Positions 9,381-18,611 are shown, counted from the first letter of the stretch. The stretch is 42,847 nucleotides of DNA from Chlorobium sp. (GCA_005843825.1 SZXX01000017.1:1-42847), one strand, 5' to 3'. Numbers and translations: made by a program. Notes: generated from the letters alone by a model not told the origin.

Positions 9381-9668
9381 ATGAACTTGAAACCCTTAGC
9401 TGATCGAGTTATTGTTAAACCTGCACCGGCAGAGGAAAAAACCAAAGGCGGCCTTTATATTCCCGATACCGGGAAAGAAAAACCGCAGTATGGTGAAGTC
9501 GTCGCAGTAGGAGCAGGCAAGATTGCTGACAATGGCCAACTGCTTCAAATTGAGGTAAAAGTAGGCCAGAAAGTGCTGTATGGCAAATATTCAGGCACCG
9601 AAGTCAGTGTGGAAGGTGAGGATTACCTCATCATGCGCGAGTCTGACATTTTTGCTATTCTCGGCTGA
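9381..9668 (+). CDS. groES: Co-chaperonin GroES
   Basis: A 95-residue heptameric lid of the GroEL chaperonin. It begins [20 protein letters not shown], the classic GroES start, and has the mobile-loop region around [10 protein letters not shown] that contacts GroEL. The GAGAAG ribosome binding site is just ahead of the ATG. It is the first gene of the CIRCE-controlled groES-groEL operon, with 47 bases to groEL. Confidence 0.97.
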   Translation: MNLKPLADRVIVKPAPAEEKTKGGLYIPDTGKEKPQYGEVVAVGAGKIADNGQLLQIEVKVGQKVLYGKYSGTEVSVEGEDYLIMRESDIFAILG

Positions 9669-9715
9669 TCCGTTCCTAAAATTTTCAAAAAAACTAACAG
9701 GAGGAATCTGTTACA

Positions 9716-11359
9716 ATGACTGCTAAAGATATTCTTTTTGATGCTGAAGCCAGGGCCAAACTTAAAGTTGGCGTTGACAAATTGGCAAACGCTGTTAAAG
9801 TTACCCTCGGACCTGCCGGACGTAATGTACTGATCGATAAAAAATTCGGTGCTCCTACCTCAACAAAAGACGGTGTAACCGTTGCAAAAGAGATAGAGCT
9901 TTCTGATCCTTTTGAGAACATGGGTGCTCAGATGGTTCGTGAAGTAGCGTCAAAAACCAGCGATGTCGCCGGTGACGGTACAACCACAGCGACTGTTCTT
10001 GCTCAGGCTATCTATCGTGAAGGTCTGAAAAACGTTACTGCAGGTGCTCGTCCGATTGACCTGAAAAGAGGTATTGACCGCGCTGTAAAAGAGGTGGTTC
10101 AGGAGCTGAGAAACATCAGCCGTAATATCACCGGTAAAAAGGAGATCGCTCAGGTTGGTACAATTTCCGCCAACAACGATCCTGAAATCGGTGAATTGAT
10201 TGCCGAAGCGATGGACAAGGTCGGTAAAGACGGTGTTATCACTGTTGAAGAAGCAAAAGGTATGGACACCGAGCTTAAGGTTGTTGAAGGTATGCAGTTT
10301 GACCGTGGCTACCTTTCACCTTACTTTGTGACCAATCCTGAAACAATGGATGCTGAGCTCGAAGATCCGCTGATTCTTATTTATGACAAGAAGATCAGCA
10401 ACATGAAGGAGCTTCTTCCTATTCTTGAAAAATCTGCACAGACTGGCCGTCCCCTGATCATTATTTCTGAGGACATTGAAGGCGAAGCTCTTGCAACGAT
10501 TGTAGTCAACAAGCTGAGAGGTACTCTGAAAGTATGTGCAGTCAAGGCTCCTGGCTTTGGCGATCGCCGCAAGGCCATGCTTGAGGATATTGCTATTCTT
10601 ACCGGTGGCACCGTTATTTCCGAAGAGAAGGGCTACAAGCTTGAGAATGCAACAATTTCATACCTCGGCCAGGCTGGTCGCGTTACTGTCGACAAGGACA
10701 ACACGACCATTGTTGAAGGTAAAGGTACAGCTGAAGAGATCAAGGCACGTATCAACGAAATCAAGGGACAGATTGAAAAATCAACCTCTGATTATGACAC
10801 TGAAAAATTGCAGGAACGTCTTGCAAAACTTTCAGGTGGCGTTGCTGTTCTTAACATCGGTGCTTCAACTGAAGTCGAGATGAAAGAGAAGAAAGCACGT
10901 GTTGAAGATGCTCTGCATGCAACCCGCGCTGCAGTTCAGGAAGGTATCGTTGTCGGTGGCGGTGTTGCTCTTATCCGTGCTATCAAAGGTCTGGATAGAG
11001 CTGTTGCAGACAATGAAGATCAGAAAACCGGTATTGAAATCGTCCGCCGTGCTCTTGAAGAGCCTCTCCGCCAGATTGTGGCAAACACCGGTACCACCGA
11101 TGGTGCTGTTGTTCTGGAGAAGGTTAAGGAAGGAACTGGCGATTTTGGTTTCAACGCCAGAACCGAAAAATACGAAAACCTTGTTGAAGCCGGTGTGGTT
11201 GATCCTACCAAGGTAACCAGAAGTGCTCTTGAGAACGCTGCATCAGTTGCCAGCATTCTTCTGACCACAGAAGCTGCAATTACCGACATCAAGGAAGAAA
11301 AATCAGACATGCCTGCAATGCCTCCGGGCGGAATGGGTGGAATGGGCGGCATGTATTAA
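9716..11359 (+). CDS. groEL: Chaperonin GroEL
   Basis: A 547-residue ATP-dependent protein-folding chaperonin forming two stacked seven-member rings. It has the ATPase loop [15 protein letters not shown], the N-terminal [14 protein letters not shown] and the Gly-Met-rich tail [11 protein letters not shown] strong AGGAGG ribosome binding site precedes the ATG. Cotranscribed with groES under CIRCE/HrcA control and ended by the terminator at 11382. It is a full-length, ordinary group I chaperonin with no oddity. Confidence 0.98.
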   Translation: MTAKDILFDAEARAKLKVGVDKLANAVKVTLGPAGRNVLIDKKFGAPTSTKDGVTVAKEIELSDPFENMGAQMVREVASKTSDVAGDGTTTATVLAQAIYREGLKNVTAGARPIDLKRGIDRAVKEVVQELRNISRNITGKKEIAQVGTISANNDPEIGELIAEAMDKVGKDGVITVEEAKGMDTELKVVEGMQFDRGYLSPYFVTNPETMDAELEDPLILIYDKKISNMKELLPILEKSAQTGRPLIIISEDIEGEALATIVVNKLRGTLKVCAVKAPGFGDRRKAMLEDIAILTGGTVISEEKGYKLENATISYLGQAGRVTVDKDNTTIVEGKGTAEEIKARINEIKGQIEKSTSDYDTEKLQERLAKLSGGVAVLNIGASTEVEMKEKKARVEDALHATRAAVQEGIVVGGGVALIRAIKGLDRAVADNEDQKTGIEIVRRALEEPLRQIVANTGTTDGAVVLEKVKEGTGDFGFNARTEKYENLVEAGVVDPTKVTRSALENAASVASILLTTEAAITDIKEEKSDMPAMPPGGMGGMGGMY

Positions 11360-11381
11360 GCGTTGCCCGGTTCTATTTTTT

Positions 11382-11412
11382 AAAAAGCCAGCCTTCGGGC
11401 TGGCTTTTTTTT
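11382..11412 (+). terminator. Rho-independent terminator of groESL
   Basis: A perfect 12-bp stem (AAAAAGCCAGCC with GGCTGGCTTTTT) with a TTCG tetraloop, followed by a T-run. It lies 22 bases after the groEL stop. This is one of the clearest terminators in the window. Confidence 0.95.
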
Positions 11413-11458
11413 TGTTACCTTTCAGAAATTTTTTCCATCAATTTCTTATCTGTAAACC

Positions 11459-12139
11459 ATGAAAGCCGTAGTTCTTGTCAGTGGAGGAATGGACAGTCTT
11501 GTAACCACGGCGATAGCTCATGAGCGCGGTTTCGAATTGGCGGCCATGCATGTCAATTATGGCCAGCGTACCTGGCAGAAAGAGCTGGCATCATTCCGCT
11601 CTATCTGTTCACACTTCAATATAGAGTCTCGCCTCGAAGTCAGTGCTGACTTTCTCGCAGAGATTGGCGGCTCTTCACTGACAGATTATTCAATGCCTGT
11701 GAGCGGGGCAGACCTTCAGGGTTCAGCTATTCCAACCAGTTATGTTCCTTTCCGGAATGCCGGGTTTCTGTCGATGGCGGTGAGCTGGTCAGAAGTCATC
11801 GGTGCTGAGAGGATATTTATCGGTGCAGTCGAAGAGGACTCTTCCGGCTATCCCGACTGTCGAAAGGTGTTTTATGACGCTTTCAACAGGGTAATAGCAC
11901 TCGGAACAAAACCCGAAACAACTATCGAGATTCTTACACCGCTGATTGAAATGCAGAAATCTGACATTGTTCTTAAAGGGATGGAGCTTGATGTTCCTTT
12001 CGGATTCAGCTGGTCATGCTATAAAAGCGAGGGAAAAGCTTGCGGAGTATGCGACAGCTGTGCCCGAAGGCTCAGAGCATTTGAACTTGTCGGTGTGCGC
12101 GATCCAATTGAATATGAAGAGCGTCCTAAGTATATTTAA
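11459..12139 (+). CDS. queC: 7-cyano-7-deazaguanine synthase QueC
   Basis: Converts 7-carboxy-7-deazaguanine to preQ0 using ATP and ammonia, in queuosine biosynthesis. The ATP-pyrophosphatase P-loop is SGGMDS (residues 8-13), and the C-terminal zinc-binding cysteines are in [19 protein letters not shown]. The 226-residue length is usual. The start is the first ATG after the groEL terminator. queA, a later enzyme of the same pathway, is in the window at 25922, but the two genes are not linked in an operon. Confidence 0.96.
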   Translation: MKAVVLVSGGMDSLVTTAIAHERGFELAAMHVNYGQRTWQKELASFRSICSHFNIESRLEVSADFLAEIGGSSLTDYSMPVSGADLQGSAIPTSYVPFRNAGFLSMAVSWSEVIGAERIFIGAVEEDSSGYPDCRKVFYDAFNRVIALGTKPETTIEILTPLIEMQKSDIVLKGMELDVPFGFSWSCYKSEGKACGVCDSCARRLRAFELVGVRDPIEYEERPKYI

Positions 12140-12170
12140 ACTCGACGGGTAAGATATCTTCATGCAACAT

Positions 12171-12199
12171 TGTCATCTCGAACGCATGTGAGAGATCTC
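12171..12199. repeat. Dispersed gtcat..cga/gagagatct element (diverged copy)
   Basis: Reads tgtcatctcgaacgca then tgtgagagatctcc: a diverged member of the family at 1517, 39937 and 41531. It lies in the 91-base gap between queC and the CPBP gene. Confidence 0.7.
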
Positions 12200-12230
12200 C
12201 ACGTCATCATCCATAAATAAGTTCTCAACC

Positions 12231-12917
12231 ATGCACTCTTCAAAATCGCTCTCCTCATCTTCAGAGTCACTCTCGGCAAGATTCAACCTTTCATTCGGCC
12301 TGATGGCCCTGATCTGGATTGTTGGCCTGGCAGGTCATTTTACTGTGCTCCAGGAGTGGCCGGCCCTGGCTCTTTATGTTCTCGGTTCTATCGGTCTTGT
12401 GCTCTACCGGGGTAAAACGAGTGGTGAATGGGAGGAAATGTATCTGGCTGGCGGAGATCTTCGCAAGTCACTGAAGTGGGGAGGGATTGCCGGTATTCTG
12501 CTTTTCAGTATGGATGTCATGAATACGGTGATCTACTATAAGAATGGAGGCGTTCCGATGTCAGGGATGCAATTTATACTCGTCAATCGTTCATTGCTCT
12601 ATTTTTTCCCTGTTCTTGTTTTAGCCGAAGAGTTTCTTTGGCGGGGTATCATGTTTTCCGCCATGATTGAGCGGGGATTCAACAAGCATTTGACGGTGTT
12701 TCTGACAACTCTGTTTTATGTCATCAACCATTTTGCCGTTGCCCCTGTCGGTATGAAAGAGCGTGCCATGATGGCCATGATGGCGTTCCCGATAGGTATT
12801 TTTGGTGGTTATCTTGTGCTTAAAGCCCGTAATCTTTGGGGTAGTGTTCTGGTGCACATGATCACCATGTTCTCAATGGTGCTTGACATTTTTGTTATTC
12901 CTCAACTTTTGCGATGA
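12231..12917 (+). CDS. CPBP-family intramembrane metalloprotease (type II CAAX protease-like)
   Basis: A membrane protein of 228 residues with about six hydrophobic segments. The CPBP (Abi/CAAX protease) motifs are present: EEFLWRG (EExxxR, about residues 138-144), the FYVINHF histidine in a following helix, and the GSVLVHMITM histidine/asparagine-region helix near the C-terminus. Family members cleave within or near membranes, and some are linked to bacteriocin immunity; the substrate here is unknown. The stop overlaps the upstream ATG candidate of trpA (ATGA), suggesting translational coupling in a CPBP-trpA-glycosyltransferase operon. The gene has a Ser-rich N-terminus. Confidence 0.86.
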   Translation: MHSSKSLSSSSESLSARFNLSFGLMALIWIVGLAGHFTVLQEWPALALYVLGSIGLVLYRGKTSGEWEEMYLAGGDLRKSLKWGGIAGILLFSMDVMNTVIYYKNGGVPMSGMQFILVNRSLLYFFPVLVLAEEFLWRGIMFSAMIERGFNKHLTVFLTTLFYVINHFAVAPVGMKERAMMAMMAFPIGIFGGYLVLKARNLWGSVLVHMITMFSMVLDIFVIPQLLR

Positions 12918-12931
12918 TTACCTGCCGTACT

Positions 12932-13735
12932 ATGACGCATAATAGAATTTCCACTCTTTTGCAGCAGGATAAAAAACTGCTCATTGCCTATTACATGCCT
13001 GAGTTCCCTGTAGTTGGAGCAACGCTTCCTGTGCTTGAGGCTCTGCAGGAGAGCGGTGCAGATATCATCGAACTTGGTATGCCTTATTCTGACCCCATCG
13101 GGGATGGTCCCGTGATTCAGGATGCAGCTCATACAGCGATCCGCAATGGTGTCACCATAAAGCATCTTTTTGAGTTGGTGCAGCATGCACGCCTGGGTAG
13201 AGGGTGCAGGAAGATTACAACACCCATCGTTCTGATGGGTTACTGCAACCCGATGATAGTCTACGGTATTGAATCTTTTCTGCGGGATGCAGTGGAAGCG
13301 GGAGTTGACGGCCTGCTTATTCCTGATCTTCCGCCCGAGGAGGCAGCAGATTTTCTTGAGCGGGCCAAAGCCATCGGTCTCAGTGTTGTGTTTCTTGTTT
13401 CACCGGTAACTCCTCCCGAACGCATAGAGCTTATCGACTCCCTTTCGACCGATTTTTCCTACTGCATTGCCGTTAATGCGACAACTGGAACCGCCAAGCT
13501 TTCTGATCGCACAACCGGTGCCGCTGTCGATGAATACCTGAAAAGGGTACGCAATCATGCCGGAAAAAAATTTGTTGTAGGCTTCGGCATCAAGGACCGG
13601 GAGCGCGTGGAGCATATGTGGACTCTGGCCGATGGAGCAGTTGTCGGTACAGCCCTTCTCCAGTATATAGCAGCCTCCAGAACCCCGGAAGAGAGCGCCC
13701 GGTTAGCCGGTGAATTCTGGAAAACGCTGAAATGA
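12932..13735 (+). CDS. trpA: Tryptophan synthase alpha chain
   Basis: Cleaves indole-3-glycerol phosphate to indole, which is channelled to TrpB. The catalytic residues are visible: Glu in DIIELGMPYSDP and Asp in YSDPIGDGP. The phosphate-binding segments GFGIKDRERV and GAVVGTALL are also present. The start MTHNRISTLLQQDKK is preferred; an in-frame ATG at 12914 overlaps the CPBP stop (ATGA) and would add six residues. The stop overlaps the ATG of the next gene (aaATGAcc). It sits among non-trp genes, with trpB far off on the other strand. Confidence 0.96.
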   Translation: MTHNRISTLLQQDKKLLIAYYMPEFPVVGATLPVLEALQESGADIIELGMPYSDPIGDGPVIQDAAHTAIRNGVTIKHLFELVQHARLGRGCRKITTPIVLMGYCNPMIVYGIESFLRDAVEAGVDGLLIPDLPPEEAADFLERAKAIGLSVVFLVSPVTPPERIELIDSLSTDFSYCIAVNATTGTAKLSDRTTGAAVDEYLKRVRNHAGKKFVVGFGIKDRERVEHMWTLADGAVVGTALLQYIAASRTPEESARLAGEFWKTLK

Positions 13736-14757
13736 CCACCGCCACACAGACCTATCCCACCGTCGATATCATCATCCCGTTCTTCAAGAGGCGCGACATG
13801 CTTGAGCGCTGTCTTGATTCGCTTGAAAACACCATCTATCCCTCAATGAACATTGTCGTTGTGGATAACGGAGGTAAAGAGGCCGGGCTGATTTTTCTTG
13901 TAAAGCGATACAGAAACGCACGACTGGAGCGATTGGCGGAAAACAGGGGATATGCAGGAGGCTGCAATGCAGGGTTGAAGTGCTCCTCTGCCGATTACGT
14001 CGTCTTTATGAATGACGACACCGTTCATGATCCTCTGTGGCTTGAACGGCTTGTTTTAGTTGCCGAGAATGATGAACAGACAGGTGCCTTGCAGCCTAAA
14101 ATTCTTTCAATGAGGCCCGGTGGTAAAGGAAAAAAGCTTTTTGATTATGCCGGTGCTGCCGGCGGGATGATGGACCGGCTTGGTTATCCCTGGTGTCTTG
14201 GCCGTCGATCTGCCAAGCTGGAGTTTGATGAGGGGCAGTATGATATTGAACAGGATATTTTCTGGGCCTCCGGGGTTGCAATGTTTGTAAAAAGAGCAGT
14301 GGTCGAAGAACTCGGCGGGTTTGATGAAGATTATTTTATGCAGATGGAAGAGATTGATCTCTCCTGGCGAATGAAACTGGCCGGCTACCATGTGCGATCA
14401 GTTCCCTCCTCAGTCATACAGCACGAAGGAGGCGCTTCGCTGCAAGGCGGTACAGTGGAAAAAATTTATTTCAATCACCGCAACAATATTACCATGCAGC
14501 TCAAAAACCGGAGTATGGCAGGCTTGTGCTGGTTGCTGCCCATACGCTTTTTGCTTGAAATAGCAGCGTCGGTATATTATCTCACGCAACTCCCGGGTGG
14601 ACTGAAAAAATCGGCAGCAGTGTGGCGCGCGATGGCTTATAATTTCAGCAGGATGCCGGAAACTCTCAAAAAGCGCAACACTATCCAGCACTCAAGGGTC
14701 ATTGACGACCGAACCCTATTCCAACACTCCCCGATATCTCAGATGACCGCGAGGTAG
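13732..14757 (+). CDS. Family 2 glycosyltransferase
   Basis: A 341-residue GT-A fold glycosyltransferase. VDIIIPFFKRRDMLERCLDSL is replaced by the usual nucleotide-binding beginning of this family. The DxD-like motif is MNDDT, an ENRGYAGGCNAGL stretch is typical of rhamnosyl-type GT2 enzymes, and MEEIDLSWRMKLAGY is the catalytic-base (ED-like) region. A hydrophobic patch near residues 255-280 suggests membrane association. It probably adds a sugar to an outer-surface polysaccharide; acceptor and donor are not evident. It overlaps trpA by 4 bases and converges with the SRPBCC gene, with one base between. Confidence 0.9.
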   Translation: MTTATQTYPTVDIIIPFFKRRDMLERCLDSLENTIYPSMNIVVVDNGGKEAGLIFLVKRYRNARLERLAENRGYAGGCNAGLKCSSADYVVFMNDDTVHDPLWLERLVLVAENDEQTGALQPKILSMRPGGKGKKLFDYAGAAGGMMDRLGYPWCLGRRSAKLEFDEGQYDIEQDIFWASGVAMFVKRAVVEELGGFDEDYFMQMEEIDLSWRMKLAGYHVRSVPSSVIQHEGGASLQGGTVEKIYFNHRNNITMQLKNRSMAGLCWLLPIRFLLEIAASVYYLTQLPGGLKKSAAVWRAMAYNFSRMPETLKKRNTIQHSRVIDDRTLFQHSPISQMTAR

Positions 14758-14758
14758 T

Positions 14759-15409
14759 TCACTCTTTCTTCAGTTCAGGTAATGACGATAATTCAGCCTG
14801 TTTTTTCATTGCCGACATCATTGAAGGACAATCGTGCTTCTGCACATTTTTTACCGCAAACCGGGGGGCAAAAAAACCTGGTTTTACTTCAGCTTTGTAG
14901 GTGAGAAATGTTCCTGCTCCCTGCGGGTAATCCTCAAGTATCCACTCTCCATGATAGACCTTAAAATCTCCGGTGATTTGCTGAAAATACAGGCGCTTTG
15001 GAGCATCTCCCCACACTTTCATCTTTATATTGACCGTTTTTTGAAAGAAAAGCATCCCCGATTTCCCTTTCTCAAACATCACCTTCTCACTGCCGTTGTC
15101 CGAAATCACGCCGCTGTCCAGAACATTCGGCACAAATTTCTTATGATTATCATAATCTGTGATGACCTCCCATACCTTTTTTGGAGGTGCTGCTATATAG
15201 ATATGTCCCTCAACTCCAGTCACCCCGTCCGGCAGGTCAGAGAGGACGACAAGCACTTCACCCTTCAACAACTTCTGATGTTCTGTAGATAATGAGTCAG
15301 AAGAAACTGTAGCTATCGGCTGTGCCAATGAGAAGTTTGCAATAAAGGAGATCACTATGACAACGAGGAGCAGTATGGAGCGGTATACCTTTCTGATGGA
15401 GCTATGCAT
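14759..15409 (-). CDS. START/SRPBCC-domain protein with signal peptide (paralogue A)
   Basis: Begins MHSSIRKVYRSILLLVVIVI, a clear signal peptide or membrane anchor; a GTG five codons upstream (15424) is an alternative start. The mature part (about residues 50-210) is a START-like ligand-binding domain of the polyketide-cyclase/dehydrase (SRPBCC) superfamily, recognisable by AAPPKKVWEVITDYDNHKKFVPNV-like wording. These domains bind lipids or polycyclic molecules in a deep cavity. It is clearly paralogous to 16568-17080 (shared FxQITGDFxVYxGEW) and sits downstream of an SDR reductase, six bases or so away, so they probably share an operon. The ligand is unknown. Confidence 0.8.
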   Translation of the reverse strand: MHSSIRKVYRSILLLVVIVISFIANFSLAQPIATVSSDSLSTEHQKLLKGEVLVVLSDLPDGVTGVEGHIYIAAPPKKVWEVITDYDNHKKFVPNVLDSGVISDNGSEKVMFEKGKSGMLFFQKTVNIKMKVWGDAPKRLYFQQITGDFKVYHGEWILEDYPQGAGTFLTYKAEVKPGFFAPRFAVKNVQKHDCPSMMSAMKKQAELSSLPELKKE

Positions 15410-15429
15410 AAAGAATTCAAACACCGTGG

Positions 15430-16479
15430 TTACTTGTTGTTATTTTTCGGCGGCAGATGACCCCATTTCACCATATCTTTAACCGCATCAATAATGCTTT
15501 CCTTCACCGGTATAAAAGATAGACCTAATTCCCGCTTGATTTTGGAATTGTCATAGCGCATAGTCTGCCCTATGTTGGTGCGGATGTAGGTGCCTGTATT
15601 TCTGGGTTGTGTGAAAGAGAGCAGTTTCATGAGGAGTGTTCCAACTTTTCCCGAAAGATCAACCTTGGGCAATGAGTATCTATCAAAACCTGATGATGCA
15701 AGATGTGCCACCAGCTCTCTCATGTGCATTGCTTCTCCCGAGCAAAGGTAACGGCCACTAGCGCTATCGGTTTGCATGGCAAGAAGATGCGCTTTTGCAA
15801 CATCCCGTACGTCAACAAAGCCCCAGTTAATATCCATGATGCCAGGGTATACTCCGGTCATAATGTCACGAATGATCTGGTTACTGGTATTAAGTGAAGG
15901 GCCGAGCGAAGGGCCGATAACAATAAAGGGATTGATGGCAACCAGATCAAAAATTGGTCGTTTTCTCATTATGAAATCCCAGGCAGCCCGTTCAGCAAGT
16001 GTTTTAGAATAGTGGTACGGGTTGCGATCAAGAGATGACATGGTATTCCAGTCTTTTTCCGTAAAGACTTTCCTGCTGTCCGGTTCGTCCGTTATGGCGG
16101 CAATAGAAGAGGTGAAAATCACCCGTTTGACGCTGCCGGATTTCACGCAGCTATCCAGTACAGTTTCTGTTCCGTTAACTGCCGGATCGACAAGATCCGT
16201 TTGCGGGTTTTTAACGTTTATCACATAAGGGCTTGCTGTATGCATAACAACCTCACATCCGGCGACGGCCTTGTCGTATGCGCCCTCACCGAGCAGGTCG
16301 GCTTCAACAAGTTCAAGCCGTTCTGCAGCACCGGGAAGCGAGAGAAGGAAAGGGTAGTTCTTCGGGCTTTTGCGAACAGTCCCCCTGACGCTATATCCCT
16401 CTAGAAGCAGTTCCCTGACAATATGAGCGGCTATAAATCCTGATGCCCCGGTAACGCACACTGGTTTGCTGGTGATCAT
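15430..16479 (-). CDS. NAD(P)-dependent extended SDR, dihydroflavonol-4-reductase-like
   Basis: A 349-residue extended short-chain dehydrogenase/reductase. The Rossmann motif is TGASGFIA (about 10-17), the catalytic Tyr-Lys is YHYSK (Tyr155, Lys159), with Ser in IFTSSIAAI. The sequence pattern (MHTASPYVINVKNPQTDLVDPAVNGT) is that of the dihydroflavonol reductase/cinnamoyl-CoA reductase/3-beta-HSD-like branch, which reduces ketones or aldehydes on ring or acyl substrates. It lies between two paralogous SRPBCC proteins on the same strand, so all three may act on one hydrophobic substrate. The exact reaction cannot be assigned. Confidence 0.88.
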   Translation of the reverse strand: MITSKPVCVTGASGFIAAHIVRELLLEGYSVRGTVRKSPKNYPFLLSLPGAAERLELVEADLLGEGAYDKAVAGCEVVMHTASPYVINVKNPQTDLVDPAVNGTETVLDSCVKSGSVKRVIFTSSIAAITDEPDSRKVFTEKDWNTMSSLDRNPYHYSKTLAERAAWDFIMRKRPIFDLVAINPFIVIGPSLGPSLNTSNQIIRDIMTGVYPGIMDINWGFVDVRDVAKAHLLAMQTDSASGRYLCSGEAMHMRELVAHLASSGFDRYSLPKVDLSGKVGTLLMKLLSFTQPRNTGTYIRTNIGQTMRYDNSKIKRELGLSFIPVKESIIDAVKDMVKWGHLPPKNNNK

Positions 16480-16567
16480 AGTGTTTCAATCGAGAATGGT
16501 TGCTGCTGGTAACGTTGTATTAATACAAGGTTCAACGCTGGTTTCTTTCAATGTGTTCATCTGTTCT

Positions 16568-17080
16568 CTACACTGCTTCAGCTCGTTGTTTGTGAGCCTT
16601 CAGTATTCCAGGTAGATCCTGCCACTGCACAAAGCTGACAAGAATTGGGGGTGCAAAAAAAAGCGGTTTCAATTTCGCATTATACAAGAGCAGTGTGCCT
16701 TGTATTGCACTGCTGGTTTCAAGACGCCATTCTCCCTGGTACACCAGAAAATCCCCGGAAATCTGTTCGAAGGAGATGGATTCAGGAAATTTTTCCGTGA
16801 GTTTGAGCTGAAAATGCACAACTTTTTCAAAGATAAAAATACCGGTTTTTCCTGTCTGGTCAAGAGTGATTTCATTGCCATTTCGTTCAACGACACTGCT
16901 TGCCATAACCTTTGGCAGGTAACTGCTCAGATTGTCGTAATCGGTTAGCGTCTTCCATACCTTTGCCGGCGTGGCGTTAATATGGATTCTGCTGCAGACA
17001 CTGACCACGTCATCCGGCAAATAGGTAAGGCTGATAAGAACATCACCCTTTTTCAGTTGTTCTATTTCTTTTTCGTTCAT
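16568..17080 (-). CDS. START/SRPBCC-domain protein, soluble (paralogue B)
   Basis: About 170 residues, beginning MNEKEIEQLKKGDVLISLTY; an ATG seven codons upstream (17101) would add MLLQLTC, which I think is unlikely. It has the same START-like fold as the 14759-15409 product: TPAKVWKTLTDYDNLSSYLP matches PPKKVWEVITDYDNHKKFVP, and FEQISGDFLVYQGEW matches FQQITGDFKVYHGEW. Unlike that paralogue it has no signal peptide. It is the first gene of the minus-strand cluster SRPBCC-SDR-SRPBCC, separated by 88 bases from the SDR. The ligand is unknown. Confidence 0.78.
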   Translation of the reverse strand: MNEKEIEQLKKGDVLISLTYLPDDVVSVCSRIHINATPAKVWKTLTDYDNLSSYLPKVMASSVVERNGNEITLDQTGKTGIFIFEKVVHFQLKLTEKFPESISFEQISGDFLVYQGEWRLETSSAIQGTLLLYNAKLKPLFFAPPILVSFVQWQDLPGILKAHKQRAEAV

Positions 17081-17199
17081 GCATGTCAGTTGTAACAGCA
17101 AGAGCTATAGGGGGAAAATTTTCCGAATCTCTATTGAAATAATGTACATCCAGATAGGCTACTCTCCAATAATTCAGAGGGAGTGAAGTCGCTGAAATG

Positions 17200-17244
17200 A
17201 AAAAGGGCAACTGGATTTCTTAAGAATAGACCCGCCCTTTTTTT
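17200..17244. terminator. Long hairpin with T-tract in the divergent spacer
   Basis: AAAAAGGGC pairs with GCCCTTTTT around a 25-base loop containing the palindrome TCTTAAGA, followed by a T-run on the plus strand. It resembles a weak intrinsic terminator but sits between divergent genes, where none is needed. A small transcript or a stray element is possible. Confidence 0.35.
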
Positions 17245-17353
17245 GCAAACACTGCGCCTAATTGTTACAATAACATAAACATGCGTTTAATAATTGTGAA
17301 CATTCCGGTAACTCTTATTTTTTAGCTCCACTTAACAATTAACCAGTCAGTTC

Positions 17354-17866
17354 ATGATAGCGTCTTTCGAAGATCGCCTCTTAAGTGCTCTCCGTGCCTT
17401 TAATCATATCCTGCATGCTTTTCTGGCCATAGCGCTGGTCCTGGCGAGCATAATGGTATTGTGGGAGTTTACCATGGCTGTTGTTCATTCATTTGAGATA
17501 AATAATCTTGCTCACGGTTTTTTGCAGGCATTGGGAACCCTGTTTATTGTCTGGACCCTGTCAAGTCTTATTTCTGCTGAAATCAACTATGTCCAGACCG
17601 GTGTTTTCCATGTTGTCGTTTTCATTGAAGTTGCCATGATAACTCTGCTTCGCCAGCTGATTGTCGAACCTGTCCGTACTGTCACTGCCGGTCAGAGTTT
17701 AGAACAGGCAACCAATACATGGCATTACGGACTCCTGCTTGCATCCCTTCTCGTTATCGGTGTTCTGCACAAACTGGTGACCAGTTCAGAAAAAAAAGGT
17801 TTTGATCAAGACGTCGCAACTTCCTCTTCCGCTCTTTCCGACAAGAAAAAACAAAATCTTTCATAG
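17354..17866 (+). CDS. PsiE-like integral membrane protein
   Basis: A 170-residue inner-membrane protein with four hydrophobic segments at about 16-44, 51-74, 82-104 and 124-144. The layout and the sequence (WEFTMAVVHSFE..., QALGTLFIVWTLSSLISAEINYV) resemble the phosphate-starvation-inducible PsiE family, whose molecular function is unknown. The C-terminal 25 residues are hydrophilic and lysine-rich, likely cytoplasmic. The last codons run into a 9-bp-period repeat tract. It is followed 57 bases later by a DUF2461 gene on the same strand. Confidence 0.75.
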   Translation: MIASFEDRLLSALRAFNHILHAFLAIALVLASIMVLWEFTMAVVHSFEINNLAHGFLQALGTLFIVWTLSSLISAEINYVQTGVFHVVVFIEVAMITLLRQLIVEPVRTVTAGQSLEQATNTWHYGLLLASLLVIGVLHKLVTSSEKKGFDQDVATSSSALSDKKKQNLS

Positions 17867-17902
17867 GTCCTATAGGTCTTATACCTCCTATAGGACCTAT
17901 AA
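17863..17902. repeat. 9-bp-period 'ataggtcct' repeat tract
   Basis: Four to five degenerate 9-base units (ataggtcct, ataggtctt, atacctcct, ataggacct). The tract begins at the stop codon of the PsiE-like gene, so an insertion may have changed the end of that gene. Same family as 1581, 35501, 40073 and 41584. Confidence 0.88.
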
Positions 17903-17923
17903 CTCACTCTAACTTTTTATCTT

Positions 17924-18589
17924 ATGATCACTGAAAGCACTCTCCAATTTCTCTCAAACCTGAAAGCCAATAATACAAAGGCATGGTTTGAAGAGCATAA
18001 AAAAGAGTATCAGAAAGCACAGGGTGATGTTCTCGATACGGTCGTCAAACTGCTTGCTCATCTGTCCACTTTCGATGAGGATATTGCGTCGTCATATCTC
18101 GAGCCGAAAGCTTGTATGATGCGCATCAACCGCGATATTCGTTTTTCAAAAGACAAAACGCCCTACAAGACGAACTTCTTTGCCTTTATCAGCAAGGGAG
18201 GCAGAAAGAGTCCCTATGCAGGATATTACCTTCATGTGGAGCCAGGTGCCTCTTTTGTCGGAGGAGGTATCTATATGCCGGAACCTGCCATTCTTGATTC
18301 TGTAAGACGGGAAATTGACGGCTCCTTCAAAGAGTGGCAATCAATCGTTAATGCCAAAGAGCTGCTGCACTCTTTTCCTGAAAGCGTCCAGCCATCCGGA
18401 AAATTAGTCCGCCCGCCAAAAGGCTACGACCCCGACAGTCCAGCTATAGACTATATCAAATTCAAAGGCTACTACACCCAGCGCTTTATCGACAATAACG
18501 AACTCACCGATCCGGGACTTGCGGCTTCTCTTGCCGTCAAATTCCGATCGGTGAAACCGTTGATCGACTTTATCAACCGGGCGTTATAA
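17924..18589 (+). CDS. DUF2461 (TIGR02453-type) family protein
   Basis: A 221-residue soluble protein matching the DUF2461 family, recognised by the N-terminal TLQFLSNLKANNTKAWFEEHKKEYQ and the central RINRDIRFSKDKTPYKTNF. No catalytic role is established for this family. No membrane segment or signal peptide. It follows the PsiE-like gene and converges with the metalloprotease gene, 22 bases apart. Identification as a family member is firm; function is open. Confidence 0.88.
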   Translation: MITESTLQFLSNLKANNTKAWFEEHKKEYQKAQGDVLDTVVKLLAHLSTFDEDIASSYLEPKACMMRINRDIRFSKDKTPYKTNFFAFISKGGRKSPYAGYYLHVEPGASFVGGGIYMPEPAILDSVRREIDGSFKEWQSIVNAKELLHSFPESVQPSGKLVRPPKGYDPDSPAIDYIKFKGYYTQRFIDNNELTDPGLAASLAVKFRSVKPLIDFINRAL

Positions 18590-18611
18590 CCTTCAGAAGT
18601 TCCAGTGCTGC

